Positions 1 through 8,728 of a DNA stretch of 64,000 nt are shown piece after piece (within the stretch, counting starts at the first letter, position 1; each line of letters starts with the position of its first letter). The notes under the pieces were generated by a model that did not search any database, was not told the origin of the DNA, and saw only the letters and a list, made by a program, of their open reading frames with translations. A program made the translations under genes and the position numbers. The DNA is from Paenibacillus endophyticus (GTDB lineage Bacteria > Bacillota > Bacilli > Paenibacillales > Paenibacillaceae), in contig NZ_JACHXW010000008.1 of assembly GCF_014192395.1 (NCBI RefSeq), positions 124,001 to 188,000 of the forward strand, in the 5' to 3' direction.

Positions 1-1008
1 CTATATTGCAAACGTTAAACCTATCAGCTGTTCACTAAGGCGCCATAGTCGTTCTGCCGCATCGGGATCAACCGCATATGGCATCACGCCGGAGTCCGTT
101 AATGTCGAATTGTTGTCCAAATGAAATTCGGACTCAGCGTCCTGCCCGAGAGGGGCGATATCGCAGTTCTCGCAATAAATGCCCCCCCTATTGTTAAGCT
201 GTGGGCTCGTCGCACACCACACGCTGGTAGCAGCCCCTTGCCCTACGGTCTTGAGATTTTTCGTTGGGTCGAGAACAGGCTGTCCGTTTTCGTCGATGAC
301 GCCCGCCGCACGCAGTTCCTCATTCGAGAGATGTTTTTCGAGACCTGTGCCGACGATGCTGCCCGGATGAAGGGAAAAGGCGCGTACACCGTCGGCATGG
401 CCACGCTTGTCAAGCTCGAGCGCGAAGAGAATGTTCGCCGTCTTCGCCTGACCATAGGCCCCCCATCGGTCATAATTACGTCGCTCGTAGTTGGGATCAT
501 CGAACACGACGGGGGAAAAGTGATGTCCCCAGGAAGAAACTGAAACCACCCGCGCTCCGTTCGCCTTGCACAGCGCAGGCCACAGCCGCGCGACAAGCTG
601 GAAATGGCCCAAATGGTTCGTCGCGAATTGGGATTCATAACCTCGCGAATCGCGTGTAAGAGGGGATGCCATAATACCTGCGCTGTTTACCAAAATGTGC
701 AGCGGCTGACCTGAGGCAAGAAACTTCTCAGCAAAGGCATCGATCGAGGCAGGGTCCAGCAAGTCCATTCCTTCAATTTCAATGCCATCGATGTCCGCAA
801 GCGCGGCCGCGGCTTTGTTGCGATCACGTGTCGGGACGATGACTTTGGCTCCAGCAGAACGAAGCACACGCACGGTCTCAAGACCAAGACCGGAATAGCC
901 GCCGGTGACGATAGCAATTTTGCCGGATAGGTTAATACCCCTGATAACGTCTTCGGCTGTCGAAGACGCTCCATAGCCGGTGCCGATGGGAGTTTGTTTC
1001 GTTGTCAT
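1..1008 (-). CDS. Short-chain dehydrogenase/reductase (SDR)
   Basis: This is an NAD(P)-dependent oxidoreductase of 335 aa; its substrate cannot be read from sequence. The cofactor motif TGGYSGLG lies near residues 35-42, the NSAG motif near 108-111, and the catalytic Ser (about 158) and YxxxK (Tyr185, Lys189) are all present. The long C-terminal half resembles the retinol dehydrogenase/WWOX-like SDR branch. The frame stays open 44 codons further upstream, but the ATG at 1008 is preceded by AAAGGAGAG, so I chose it. The gene faces away from a TetR gene, a layout typical of a regulator and its target. It is visibly more GC-rich than its AT-rich neighbours, which suggests transfer. The stop codon lies at bases 1-3, so the gene is complete. 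Confidence 0.9.
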   Translation of the reverse strand: MTTKQTPIGTGYGASSTAEDVIRGINLSGKIAIVTGGYSGLGLETVRVLRSAGAKVIVPTRDRNKAAAALADIDGIEIEGMDLLDPASIDAFAEKFLASGQPLHILVNSAGIMASPLTRDSRGYESQFATNHLGHFQLVARLWPALCKANGARVVSVSSWGHHFSPVVFDDPNYERRNYDRWGAYGQAKTANILFALELDKRGHADGVRAFSLHPGSIVGTGLEKHLSNEELRAAGVIDENGQPVLDPTKNLKTVGQGAATSVWCATSPQLNNRGGIYCENCDIAPLGQDAESEFHLDNNSTLTDSGVMPYAVDPDAAERLWRLSEQLIGLTFAI

Positions 1009-1154
1009 AATATGCTCTCCTTTAAATGTTTTATGAAAAATATGACTTGAATAGCTGATAAAATCTTTATTTGAATAATCCCGTAAATTTTGAAGTATTA
1101 CGTAAGTGATAACCACTAACGGTCCAAAGCGTTTCGGCAAGTTTGCTCGATAGC

Positions 1155-1262
1155 CTATTCACGTACGCCAGTCATAAGCTTGCTATCCGCAGGAACAATC
1201 GCCGCGATGTCCACCAAATAAATATGGCAGCCTTTGCTCGACAGTGTTGATTTATGCCTTAA
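1155..1262 (-). other. Possible short coding remnant in the SDR-TetR intergenic region
   Basis: The 345-bp gap between the SDR and tetR contains one open frame of 35 codons on the minus strand, between two stops, with no start codon and ribosome binding site at a sensible place. The translation (core HIYLVDIAAIVPADSKLM) has a protein-like composition, with alternating hydrophobic strands and an acidic turn. It may be the tail of a lost gene upstream of the SDR. A chance frame is equally possible. Confidence 0.2.
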
Positions 1263-1293
1263 TCATGATGATAGATCTCCCTCGCTATTTATT

Positions 1294-1325
1294 TAGACAA
1301 AAAACGTAAAATGTCTATGTGTCTA
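1294..1325. promoter_or_regulatory. Inverted/direct hexamer repeats, candidate TetR operator
   Basis: TAGACA (1294-1299) is followed by its inverse TGTCTA at 1312-1317 and again at 1320-1325. This gives an inverted pair with 12 bp between, plus a tandem copy. The element is AT-rich and lies about 30 bp upstream of the TetR start, beside TATTAT (1326-1331), a possible -10. TetR-family repressors usually bind dyads in the shared intergenic region, so this is the best operator candidate between the divergent genes. Binding is inferred only. Confidence 0.35.
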
Positions 1326-1353
1326 TATTATACGACTGGACAAAGATTGTAAA

Positions 1354-1929
1354 GTGTATAATAATAAATTCATGGACGACAAAAAGAAACTGCATATTAT
1401 AACCGTAGCATTGGACGTGTATTTCAAGTATGGCTATAAGCGAGTGTCGATGAATGAAATAGCACAGGCCGCCGGTATTTCACGTGCTGGTCTCTATTTG
1501 TACTTCAAGAACAAGGAGGAAGTTTTTAACGCTACGATTCTACATTATGGCGACACGCTCATTGAAGAAATTGTGGAAGGACTTTCTTCCAAGAAAACGC
1601 CTGAAGACAAAATTTTATATGCGTTCGAAGTGTGGTCAATTAACAATTTTGATCAATCATTGAACTCTCCGGAAGTAAAAGAAATGACCGACAGCTCTTA
1701 CGAATTCGCCCAGGAGGCACTCGACGCAAGCTACAATAAACTCGAAGTCGTTCTGATCTCTATTTTGGAATCGCGATCAACATCCTCCGGCAGCCCAAAC
1801 AGCCTTTCTCCAGAGAAATTGGCTCATCTTTTAACAAGCGCATCGCGAGGGTTTAAAATTGTCGCCCGAAACTCGTTGGAGCTTCGCCAATTGATTGAAG
1901 ACTTGCTCCGAATTATTCTTACCGCTTAA
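1354..1929 (+). CDS. TetR/AcrR family transcriptional regulator
   Basis: This 191-aa regulator has an N-terminal TetR DNA-binding domain. The helix-turn-helix is clear in the stretch MNEIAQAAGISRAGLYLYF, followed by KNKEEVF, which opens the fourth helix. The rest is an all-helical ligand/dimer domain with no recognisable ligand signature. It probably represses the divergent SDR gene and itself. The start is uncertain: a GTG at 1354 and an ATG at 1372 are both possible and neither has a good ribosome binding site, so translation may be weak. The gene is AT-rich, unlike the SDR beside it. Confidence 0.85.
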   Translation: MYNNKFMDDKKKLHIITVALDVYFKYGYKRVSMNEIAQAAGISRAGLYLYFKNKEEVFNATILHYGDTLIEEIVEGLSSKKTPEDKILYAFEVWSINNFDQSLNSPEVKEMTDSSYEFAQEALDASYNKLEVVLISILESRSTSSGSPNSLSPEKLAHLLTSASRGFKIVARNSLELRQLIEDLLRIILTA

Positions 1930-2080
1930 GAGAGGAATGGTTCTTCTCTGCTAGCTGGAAAGCTTACTGTAAGGCGGCTTTTTTTGCTTTTTATTTTTCA
2001 ATAAAACTTCCTAAATCCTAAAAATCTACGTAAATCAAAGTGTGCGACATCTAAGTCGCACGAACTGAAGTCACCTATCA

Positions 2081-2127
2081 AAATGAAACTAAGGCTGCCA
2101 GCTACTGGCAGCCTTAGTTTCATTTTT
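2081..2127. terminator. Long perfect hairpin, bidirectional terminator
   Basis: A perfect 20-bp stem (2081-2100 with 2106-2125) has a 5-base loop. Its outer ends are A-rich and T-rich, so it can terminate from both sides. A smaller hairpin (GTGCGAC/GTCGCAC, 2042-2061) lies just before it. It sits between tetR (ending 1929) and the lipoprotein gene on the other strand (ending 2309). The rest of the 1930-2308 gap shows no gene. Confidence 0.75.
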
Positions 2128-2308
2128 GACTGTGTGGTGTATTGAAGGCCGACCATTTTTCTTGGTTTTATTTACGCAGAGGGAATGGTCAATAAGGAAA
2201 TCATTAACGCGAAAGTATTTTGAATAGATCTCAATATGATCTGAAGCCAGCCCTACTTGACTCAAAGCGCGCCTCTCTGCTCAATAGCTCATTCAAAAAT
2301 TGAAGCAG

Positions 2309-2707
2309 CTAGGAATTATTCAATAATGATTTCCCTAAATATTCCTTTACCTGACTCAAAAACGGGGTTTCTAATGCGATCCCATTGATGTCAACAATAA
2401 CGTACATCGGAAACTCCTTAACACCTATTGCTGCTGCCCAATCCATATTACTTTCTTGTTCTTGATCCCAAAACTGAACTTTAATGATTTCTTTTGTTAT
2501 TTCAGGATTAGAGTTATGAAAGAGGTTCAATTCTGTTGTTTCACTGTCAGGAAGATCGTTTTTATAAAACAAATGAATCGCATATTTTTCTGTCTCTGAT
2601 GGCTTTAATTCTTTCATGACTTCTTCTTTTGTTGGACCTCCACAACCTGATACCAAAGAACCAATGATCATAACAAGAGTTAATAAAGCAAGGTATTTAA
2701 GCTTCAC
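2309..2707 (-). CDS. Small lipoprotein with thioredoxin-fold-like C-terminus
   Basis: This is a 132-aa secreted lipoprotein of unknown function. A hydrophobic signal segment ends in the lipobox LVSGC, so the mature protein should start at Cys22 and be anchored outside the membrane. The C-terminal part (VKEFPMYVIVD followed by a helix) resembles the cis-proline strand of thioredoxin-like folds. No CxxC is present, so a redox role is unlikely. The start is GTG with AAGGGGTGA about 8 bases upstream. It converges on tetR with a hairpin between them. Confidence 0.65.
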   Translation of the reverse strand: MKLKYLALLTLVMIIGSLVSGCGGPTKEEVMKELKPSETEKYAIHLFYKNDLPDSETTELNLFHNSNPEITKEIIKVQFWDQEQESNMDWAAAIGVKEFPMYVIVDINGIALETPFLSQVKEYLGKSLLNNS

Positions 2708-2862
2708 AGACAGTCACCCCTTCCTTTCTATGGCGTTATACGTACCAAATAAGCTGTTGTTGCGCTAATTCCATAATGAAAATATCGAAACAATTCGCAT
2801 TTTTGGAGTACATCCTTGAGCCGCATTTATTACAATTCCTATCATATCCTGGAGGTTACAGC

Positions 2863-3504
2863 ATGAGAAACATAATTATTTCTGGAATTTTAGCAACCGG
2901 ACTACTCTTGAGCCCGATTTCTGCTCACGCAGCTATCACAAAGTTAGACGGAGGAAAGTTGATTGCTGGGAGAGTATTCGTTCCTATACGGGAAACAGGG
3001 GTAACGTTGGGAGCTAAAATCAATTGGGATTCTAAAACAAAGACTGCTTCTCTTGAGAAAGATGAAAAGAAGCTAATTGCAAAAGTTGGTCCATTCGTTA
3101 AACTCATTGATGGAAGAGTTTATGTTCAGCTTCGTGAAGTAAGCAGCATATTTTTTGCTAATGACCCGTTTGGTTGGGACTCCGCAACGCTTACCGCAGG
3201 AAACAGCAACCTTATGTCTTCGGTTGCTCCATTGCAGACAAGTGAAGCGTTAAAAATAACTTCAAATGCGATTTCCAAGAAAAAAGAGTGGGTACATCTT
3301 CTTGAAAAAGCGGACAATGAGGAACTTTCTGGGAGCTTAACTTGGGATGGACTTGATACATTCAAAGTTGTTTATTCTGTTGAATGGCATGTTTATGAAG
3401 CATATACGACAGGAACAATTGAGGTTAAAATGAAGAAGTCTGGAAGCAAATGGATTCCTTCTTCCTTCAATTACAGAGAGTCTTGGGGAGTGATCATGCC
3501 TTAA
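2863..3504 (+). CDS. Secreted protein with copper amine oxidase N-terminal-like (stalk) domain
   Basis: This is a 213-aa exported protein. A signal peptide with a cleavage site near SAHA-A is followed by a stalk domain of the copper amine oxidase N-terminal type, which is abundant in Paenibacillus. The repeating pattern RVFVPIRE...LGAKINWDSKTKTASLEKD and a second RVYVQLRE show this. The C-terminal half has no recognisable domain. The frame is open 29 codons further upstream, but the ATG at 2863 has GGAGG 7 bases before it and starts the signal peptide directly. These domains usually act at the cell surface; no enzyme activity is expected. Confidence 0.75.
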   Translation: MRNIIISGILATGLLLSPISAHAAITKLDGGKLIAGRVFVPIRETGVTLGAKINWDSKTKTASLEKDEKKLIAKVGPFVKLIDGRVYVQLREVSSIFFANDPFGWDSATLTAGNSNLMSSVAPLQTSEALKITSNAISKKKEWVHLLEKADNEELSGSLTWDGLDTFKVVYSVEWHVYEAYTTGTIEVKMKKSGSKWIPSSFNYRESWGVIMP

Positions 3505-3861
3505 TCGTCAGAATAGGCTCTACTTCATCAACGATCTAAGTACAGCTGCGCTGCCTAGATAGCTGTCCAATCCATCTACTTTATCCGTGATAAATGAACC
3601 TTGACGGTTAACCTTTAAGAGTTCCTTCTCTTGCTGCTTCCTATTGTAAGATTCCTTCACAAGCTGGCTTAAACACGTTTCTGGCACCATATGCTGGAAA
3701 CGCAATAAAGGAAAAATGACAACATTTAGAATAATATCATCGTTTTATGTAACTAAGACAAGACATGAAGGATATTCATGAAGCTGATCATGATTTCAGT
3801 TCTATTGTTGCTAACTTTAACGTGATGTTTACATCGCTCAGCTTTAAGACTTATTCTCATA
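3505..3861. other. Intergenic stretch without a convincing gene
   Basis: The stretch is AT-rich. A 61-codon minus frame (3520-3705) with a TTG start has no ribosome binding site and no recognisable motif, so I do not call it a gene. It could be a decayed fragment. No repeat or RNA element was seen. Confidence 0.4.
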
Positions 3862-3910
3862 AAAAAAGCCAAAGAGCCTCCGCCAGAAAAAGTCGGAGGT
3901 TCTTCCTTTA
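3862..3910 (-). terminator. Rho-independent terminator
   Basis: A GC-rich stem (GCCTCCG with CGGAGG plus flanking A/T pairs) is followed on the minus strand by a run of seven T. It lies directly after the stop of the 78-aa gene at 3918. Confidence 0.8.
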
Positions 3911-3917
3911 GTACAGA

Positions 3918-4154
3918 TTACTCACTGATAGAAGTCTTGTTATCGAATAAATTCACACGTTCCTCAGACACAGGCGCAAAGCTGTATGTACGGCTTAGCT
4001 TCACCACGCGTCGACTGGGCCGCCGAATAACGACAGAAGTCTCATCCCAAGCGACGACGATGCCATGTACGTCGTTCGCTTCCATTGCATCTCTTACTAC
4101 CCTAATGGTTGCTCCGCTGACACGAAATGCATCCAGCTGCTCTTCGCTTATCAT
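3918..4154 (-). CDS. Small conserved-type protein, possible Sm/SH3-like barrel
   Basis: This 78-aa protein has no signal peptide or membrane segment and I do not recognise the family. The middle (GIVVAWDETSVVIRRPSRRV) reads as alternating beta strands with many arginines, as in small Sm- or SH3-like barrels, so nucleic acid binding is a guess. It has an excellent ribosome binding site (AAGGAGGGAGG) before its ATG and its own terminator downstream, so it is very likely expressed. Confidence 0.6.
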   Translation of the reverse strand: MISEEQLDAFRVSGATIRVVRDAMEANDVHGIVVAWDETSVVIRRPSRRVVKLSRTYSFAPVSEERVNLFDNKTSISE

Positions 4155-4201
4155 TTGCGTTCCTCCCTCCTTTTAAAGCCTATCCATTCTTTAAGGTATT
4201 G

Positions 4202-4240
4202 AAAAACCCCAATGGATGCTCACGCATACATTGAGGTTTT
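4202..4240 (-). terminator. Rho-independent terminator
   Basis: The stem AACCCCAATG/CATTGAGGTT (4205-4214 with 4229-4238) is followed by T residues on the minus strand. It lies downstream of the 106-aa gene ending at 4289. Confidence 0.75.
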
Positions 4241-4288
4241 CTTTCACCTATAAGGTAATCATCGGCACACTGCCGAAATACCATTCCG

Positions 4289-4609
4289 TTAGCCAGCATG
4301 CTCCTTGGCATCATTGGTTTCATACCACTCATCGAGCACTCGCGATGACATGACGCGTTTGCCAATATATTCGCTCTGACGGTCAGTAAACTGTTCCCGC
4401 CATTCAATAGACAGCTCATCGCACAGCTTCACGATCGTTAACAGCTCTGACCATGCTACATAGCGTTTGTACCAGAAAAACTGTGGATGCTCAATCATAT
4501 AAGGATATAGATCATCAAATTCCGTATGTTTACAATCCAATGCACGCTCAAAGTGGACTTTCGCGCCGCTTAGCTTCGTATACATAAACTCTGCAGACAT
4601 TTCCCCCAT
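4289..4609 (-). CDS. Hypothetical protein, 106 aa
   Basis: This is a soluble 106-aa protein of unknown function. It is rich in Trp, Tyr and acidic residues and mostly helical in appearance, with no recognisable motif. The ATG at 4609 is preceded by GAGGGGAGG, and TATAAT with a weak -35 lies just upstream, so the gene probably has its own promoter. A terminator follows. An overlapping frame at 4180-4419 is a shadow of this gene. Confidence 0.6.
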   Translation of the reverse strand: MGEMSAEFMYTKLSGAKVHFERALDCKHTEFDDLYPYMIEHPQFFWYKRYVAWSELLTIVKLCDELSIEWREQFTDRQSEYIGKRVMSSRVLDEWYETNDAKEHAG

Positions 4610-4691
4610 AACATGTGCCTCCCCTCGATCACTTCTGTATCATTATAAGCGATAATGCCGAATGGGAAAAGAGCATTTGTGCTGGAACATT

Positions 4692-5261
4692 CTACTCAAA
4701 CTGAATTTCACCGTTATCAAGTGATGAAATACGCACGAGCGGCTCTACACGAATTCCCTGTTCCCGAAGCGTTCTGCCTCCGGCTTGGAATGACTTCTCG
4801 ACTACGACGCCAAGGCCGATCAGTGTCGCGCCTGAGCGCTGAATAATTTTGATTAAACCGCGAGCGGCATCGCCATTTGCGATAATGTCATCAATGAACA
4901 ATACCCGATCTTCATCATTTAGAAACTGTTTGGATACCATAATATCGGTAACCATACCTTTTGTAAAGGAAGGCACGCGCTCTACGTATGCATCTGGATC
5001 CGCAATCAGCGTCTTCTTCCGACGAGCAAATACAAGCGGCACGCCAAGCGTAAATGCAGTCGCATAAGCTGCAGGAATGCCGGAGGATTCCACCGTTATA
5101 ACCTTCGTAATATGCTCTTCCGCAAAGCGCCTAGCAAACTCTTGTCCCATTTCCATTGTCAATTGCGGGTCGACCTGGTGGTTGATCAAAGCATCCATCC
5201 GCAGTACATTGCTCGACAATACGGATGATTCTGCTAAAATGCGTTTTTTTAAGCTCTCCAT
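4692..5261 (-). CDS. xpt: Xanthine phosphoribosyltransferase
   Basis: This 189-aa enzyme converts xanthine and PRPP to XMP in purine salvage and acts in the cytoplasm. The PRPP-binding motif VLFIDDIIANGDAARGL lies at about residues 120-136. The N-terminus (MESLKKRI...VLRMDALINHQVDP) and full length match the Bacillus Xpt family (about 190 aa). The start has a GGAGGT site upstream. In Bacillus subtilis the gene is headed by a guanine riboswitch; here I could not find that aptamer's conserved core upstream, only an inverted repeat. There is no linked purine permease (pbuX) gene. Confidence 0.93.
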   Translation of the reverse strand: MESLKKRILAESSVLSSNVLRMDALINHQVDPQLTMEMGQEFARRFAEEHITKVITVESSGIPAAYATAFTLGVPLVFARRKKTLIADPDAYVERVPSFTKGMVTDIMVSKQFLNDEDRVLFIDDIIANGDAARGLIKIIQRSGATLIGLGVVVEKSFQAGGRTLREQGIRVEPLVRISSLDNGEIQFE

Positions 5262-5299
5262 CTTTCATTACCTCCACCAAAATCCTTTTTGATAACGTA

Positions 5300-5331
5300 C
5301 CATAGGTCAGGCAAAAAGTGCAACCCTATGG
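5300..5331 (-). promoter_or_regulatory. Inverted repeat upstream of xpt
   Basis: CCATAGG (5300-5306) and CCTATGG (5325-5331) form a perfect 7-bp dyad with an 18-base loop, about 40 bp upstream of the xpt start. It may be a leader hairpin or an operator. It does not match the purine riboswitch consensus or the PurR box as I know them. Confidence 0.35.
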
Positions 5332-5535
5332 AAGGCATCAATAGGAATGCTTATGAATTCAAAGTATTTGTTAGGAATAATTTCAAATCACCGGTAAAAA
5401 AGAGCAACTTTTTCCACTTAAACAGCGTCTAATAGAATAGACTCTTGCCACTGCTAATACTTGAAAATTCAATTTTCCTTATACTAATAAACTTACATAC
5501 CGATTATATAAATAGGCGAGAAAGGAGCGTGCATC

Positions 5536-6246
5536 TTGAACCTTTACCAGAAAAAACCTGCAAAAACGGCAATGCTTGCTGCTTCCGCGCTTATCATTCT
5601 ATTAACCGGCTGCCAAAGCGCAATTCCCAAAGAAACAGCTGGCACAACCAGCAACGTCGTTTCTCCCAGGAACGATCAAAACGATTCGCCCGACACTCCC
5701 CAGAAAAATTATATTGAAACGGAAGACGGCGAGCTAAGCCCTGTTGAGCCATACTGGAACGCGGCAGATACAAGCAGCGATGCAAGCGCCGAAACCTCCA
5801 CGGTTCGCAAGGATAAGGATACGAAGGCTTCCGTGCAAACAGAAAGTGAAGATCCCGAATGGAATCCCGATCAGCCGATGCTCAAAGGCGTTTCCATCGG
5901 AAACGATCATTCCGCGATTACAAAACGTTTCGGCGTCCCGCTTGACAGTTACAAGCTCGACGAAGAAAGCGAGCCCATTACCGTGCTTGAATATGACGGC
6001 TTCGCTATCGGCATCAATCCTTTTCAGTCCGTTCAATTTGTCGAAGTGTTCGGCAAAAACATCTCTGCGGGGCTAAGCGGCCTTCAAGTTGGAGACAAGC
6101 CCGAGCTGGCGCTGCGCACACTCGGAAAACCCGAGAAGCAAACCGCGTATTTGCTTACTTACGAAACTATTAATGCTCTGCTCAAACTTGATCTTGACCC
6201 CGTCCATAATGAGATTGTTTCAATTAAGTTGCTCGCTCTTAACTGA
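5536..6246 (+). CDS. Lipoprotein of unknown function
   Basis: This is a 236-aa exported lipoprotein. The signal segment ends in the lipobox LLTGC (Cys26), followed by a long Ser/Thr/Asp/Glu-rich linker to about residue 115. A C-terminal globular part appears to hold two weakly similar units, each opening with a GVSIGNDHSAITKRFG- or GLQVGDKPELALRTLG-type start. This resembles small surface domains of the DUF4309 kind, but I am not certain. The start is TTG with AAAGGAG 8 bases upstream. It converges with the ArsB gene, leaving only 4 bases between the stops. Confidence 0.7.
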   Translation: MNLYQKKPAKTAMLAASALIILLTGCQSAIPKETAGTTSNVVSPRNDQNDSPDTPQKNYIETEDGELSPVEPYWNAADTSSDASAETSTVRKDKDTKASVQTESEDPEWNPDQPMLKGVSIGNDHSAITKRFGVPLDSYKLDEESEPITVLEYDGFAIGINPFQSVQFVEVFGKNISAGLSGLQVGDKPELALRTLGKPEKQTAYLLTYETINALLKLDLDPVHNEIVSIKLLALN

Positions 6247-6250
6247 ATCC

Positions 6251-7540
6251 CTACGACCAATCCAGCATCCATAAGCCGAGTAATGCAAGCAGCAATATAG
6301 GTAAGGTTAACACAAGCCCGTATTTCATATACTCGCGCCAGCTTATTTTTATGCCTCCTTGCCCTACCAGCTGAATCCACAACAAGGTGGCAAGCGATCC
6401 GATTGGGGTCAGCTTTGCACCGATCGAAGTGCCGAGCAGGCTCGCAAAAGGCAAATAATCTGGACCGCCAACTTGTTCAATGGCAAGCGACGAGATCAAT
6501 ACGGCAGGTAAATTATTAATAGCAGCCGCAAGCATCGCAAACAGCAAGCCCGATCCAAAGATGCCTACCAGCTCGCTTTTTTCCGCAGCTCGCTCGATTA
6601 CCTCTGGAAACCACGCTGTAGCTCCATGCACATGAAGGCTATACACGATTAAATTCATTGACAAGGCAAACAAAATAATAAGCCATGGCACCCGCAGAAT
6701 CGTTTCCTTGAATGGCGCGCGCCTCGCTGAAGCCGAAGCTATCCATTGAATCGCCGCACAGCCGAGCGCGACTGCCGCAACCGGAATGCCAATCCTCTCC
6801 GAGCCTAAATATCCTATCATCATTAGTACAATGTTCACCCAAGATAAATAAAACAAAGGCTTATGTGCGATTGCCGAAGCAGGTTCAGGGAATAGGTTCT
6901 GAGCTGTTTTTTTTGTTGATGTCTTCCCTATCGGCTCCCAGAAATAAACAACCGATACGACAATCGTAGCCACAATCGCGATCATACCAGGAAGCAGCAT
7001 CCGCGAAGCATACTCGCCAAAGGAAATATCGAAGAAATCTGCCGTCAATATATTCGTCAGATTACTCATCATGAGCGGTGCGCTTGCGGTATCGGCCATA
7101 AATCCAACTCCGACTAAAAACGTTAATCTTTCGCTTCGCGACAGCTTCAGCAATGATGTTACTTCAAGCACAATGGGAACCATTATAAGTATGGTCCCGT
7201 CATTGTTGAAAAACACCGTAATCATAGCGGCCATGATAGACAAGCCTATAAATAAAGCTAGCCGCCTCTGATGAAAACGATGAACGATATGTAGGGCTGC
7301 CCATCGAAAGAAACCGTTATAATCGAGCAGCGACGTAAAAAGCATAATGCCAATAAGCGAGAAAGTCGCATTCCAGACAAAACCCCAGATGTAAGCCGCA
7401 TCCTCCGGCTTCAGCAGTTGCGCCGCAAACAATAAAGCGGCACCCGCCAGGGCGATAAAGGCTTCGTTAATCCCTTTAGGTTTTATTAATATGAAGGTTA
7501 AGGCCGCAATAAATACGGTCAACGTAATAAATAAGGACAT
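6251..7540 (-). CDS. ArsB/NhaD-superfamily anion transporter
   Basis: This 429-aa integral membrane protein has about ten to twelve predicted membrane segments. The pattern (FFNNDGTILIMVPIVLEV, then GFMADTASAPLMMSNLTNI) fits the ArsB/ion-transporter superfamily, whose best known member exports arsenite. No arsR or arsC is nearby, so the true substrate is uncertain and could be another anion. The start has AGGAG at good spacing. It is transcribed away from the YkvI-like gene. Confidence 0.8.
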   Translation of the reverse strand: MSLFITLTVFIAALTFILIKPKGINEAFIALAGAALLFAAQLLKPEDAAYIWGFVWNATFSLIGIMLFTSLLDYNGFFRWAALHIVHRFHQRRLALFIGLSIMAAMITVFFNNDGTILIMVPIVLEVTSLLKLSRSERLTFLVGVGFMADTASAPLMMSNLTNILTADFFDISFGEYASRMLLPGMIAIVATIVVSVVYFWEPIGKTSTKKTAQNLFPEPASAIAHKPLFYLSWVNIVLMMIGYLGSERIGIPVAAVALGCAAIQWIASASARRAPFKETILRVPWLIILFALSMNLIVYSLHVHGATAWFPEVIERAAEKSELVGIFGSGLLFAMLAAAINNLPAVLISSLAIEQVGGPDYLPFASLLGTSIGAKLTPIGSLATLLWIQLVGQGGIKISWREYMKYGLVLTLPILLLALLGLWMLDWS

Positions 7541-7618
7541 GATTGTGCTCCTGGCTGCATATTTCGAACAACATGTAAAATTTTGAAAAAAGTCATGCCT
7601 GTCCCGGTTTGGACATAC

Positions 7619-7632
7619 CTTCTATATAGAAG
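7619..7632. promoter_or_regulatory. 14-bp perfect palindrome in divergent promoter region
   Basis: CTTCTATATAGAAG is a perfect palindrome, 27 bp upstream of the start of the YkvI-like gene and between two divergent transporter genes. It could be an operator for one or both. Confidence 0.3.
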
Positions 7633-7659
7633 AGGTCATCGAACGGAGGACGGTAGACG

Positions 7660-8700
7660 ATGTGGAAACGTACTGGTAAGGTGTTGCAAATCGCCTCCAC
7701 CTACATGGGAACAATTGTAGGCGCAGGTTTTGCCACTGGTCAAGAAATATTGCAGTTTTTCACCCGATTCGGGTATTGGGGCTCCATCACCATTGCATTG
7801 TCAACCGTTTTATTCATATGGCTAGGCACCAAAATGATGCTCATCGCCAGCCAGATTAAAGCAAAATCATACGAGGACTTGAACAAAGCTTTATTCGGCG
7901 ATAAATACGGAAGGCTGATCAGCCATTTCATGCTGGTTGTGCTGCTTGGTGTAACAGCCGTCATGCTCGCTGGTGCAGGCACCATCTTCTACGAGCATTG
8001 GAATATTTCATATCAATCCGGTTTGCTGATTACAATTGCAGCCTGCTACTTCCTGCTGCGAAAAGGCATGAACGCTATTCTGACGGTTAACGCGATCGTC
8101 GTTCCTGTCATGCTTCTTTTTACGGTGCTCATTATGATCGATACGTTCCATACGCCAGGCGCAGACAAGTTCCTTACGCTTGCAAGCGACCATTCCATAT
8201 GGGCCGCATGGGCTTCGCCATTTCTGTACACCGCATTCAATCTCTCTATGTCACAGGCCGTGCTCGTCCCTCTAGGCGCAGAAATCAATGACAGGAAAGT
8301 CATCATAGCCGGTTCATGGGTCGGCGGCATCGGCATCGGCTTCATGCTGCTCGCCGGCCACATTGCCTTGTCGGTCCATATGCCGGGCATCCAGCAATTC
8401 GCCATTCCGATGGGCGGAATCGCGCGCCAGCTAGGTCCGAGCGTGCAATTCATTTATATTTTTATTATTTTCGCAGAGATCTTCACCACGCTGATTGCCG
8501 ACATTTACGGCCTGACCCTCCAGCTCCACGAACGCCTCAAATGGGCGCGCAGCTTAATCGTTCTGCTTATCCTTGCCATCTGTTATGTAGCCAGTCAAAT
8601 CGGCTTCGGCATGCTGCTGTCCACGCTGTATCCTTTATTTGGGCTGGTAAGCTTCGGCTGGCTCATACTCATCATCCGCAAACGAGTATCGGCAAGCTGA
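7660..8700 (+). CDS. YkvI-family membrane protein (putative transporter)
   Basis: This 346-aa polytopic protein has about ten membrane helices. The N-terminus (YMGTIVGAGFATGQEILQFF) carries the Gly-rich unwound first helix typical of LeuT/APC-fold transporters, and the whole protein matches the Bacillus YkvI family. Its substrate is unknown. The ATG has GGAGG about 10 bases upstream. It converges on the large yhaN-like gene. Confidence 0.8.
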   Translation: MWKRTGKVLQIASTYMGTIVGAGFATGQEILQFFTRFGYWGSITIALSTVLFIWLGTKMMLIASQIKAKSYEDLNKALFGDKYGRLISHFMLVVLLGVTAVMLAGAGTIFYEHWNISYQSGLLITIAACYFLLRKGMNAILTVNAIVVPVMLLFTVLIMIDTFHTPGADKFLTLASDHSIWAAWASPFLYTAFNLSMSQAVLVPLGAEINDRKVIIAGSWVGGIGIGFMLLAGHIALSVHMPGIQQFAIPMGGIARQLGPSVQFIYIFIIFAEIFTTLIADIYGLTLQLHERLKWARSLIVLLILAICYVASQIGFGMLLSTLYPLFGLVSFGWLILIIRKRVSAS

Positions 8701-8728
8701 GTCTGTTCAAGCGCTTTTGCCGGTCAGG

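Noticed and set aside
243-974. Alternative minus-strand frames within the SDR gene
   Set aside because: They lack motifs, while the main frame has the complete SDR motif set.
3520-3705. 61-codon minus frame with TTG start
   Set aside because: No ribosome binding site, no motif and no neighbour context; possibly a decayed fragment but not supportable as a gene.
4180-4419. 79-codon minus frame
   Set aside because: It overlaps the 106-aa gene in another frame and runs through that gene's terminator.
5262-5535. Guanine riboswitch in the xpt leader
   Set aside because: The conserved purine aptamer core sequences could not be found on the minus strand.
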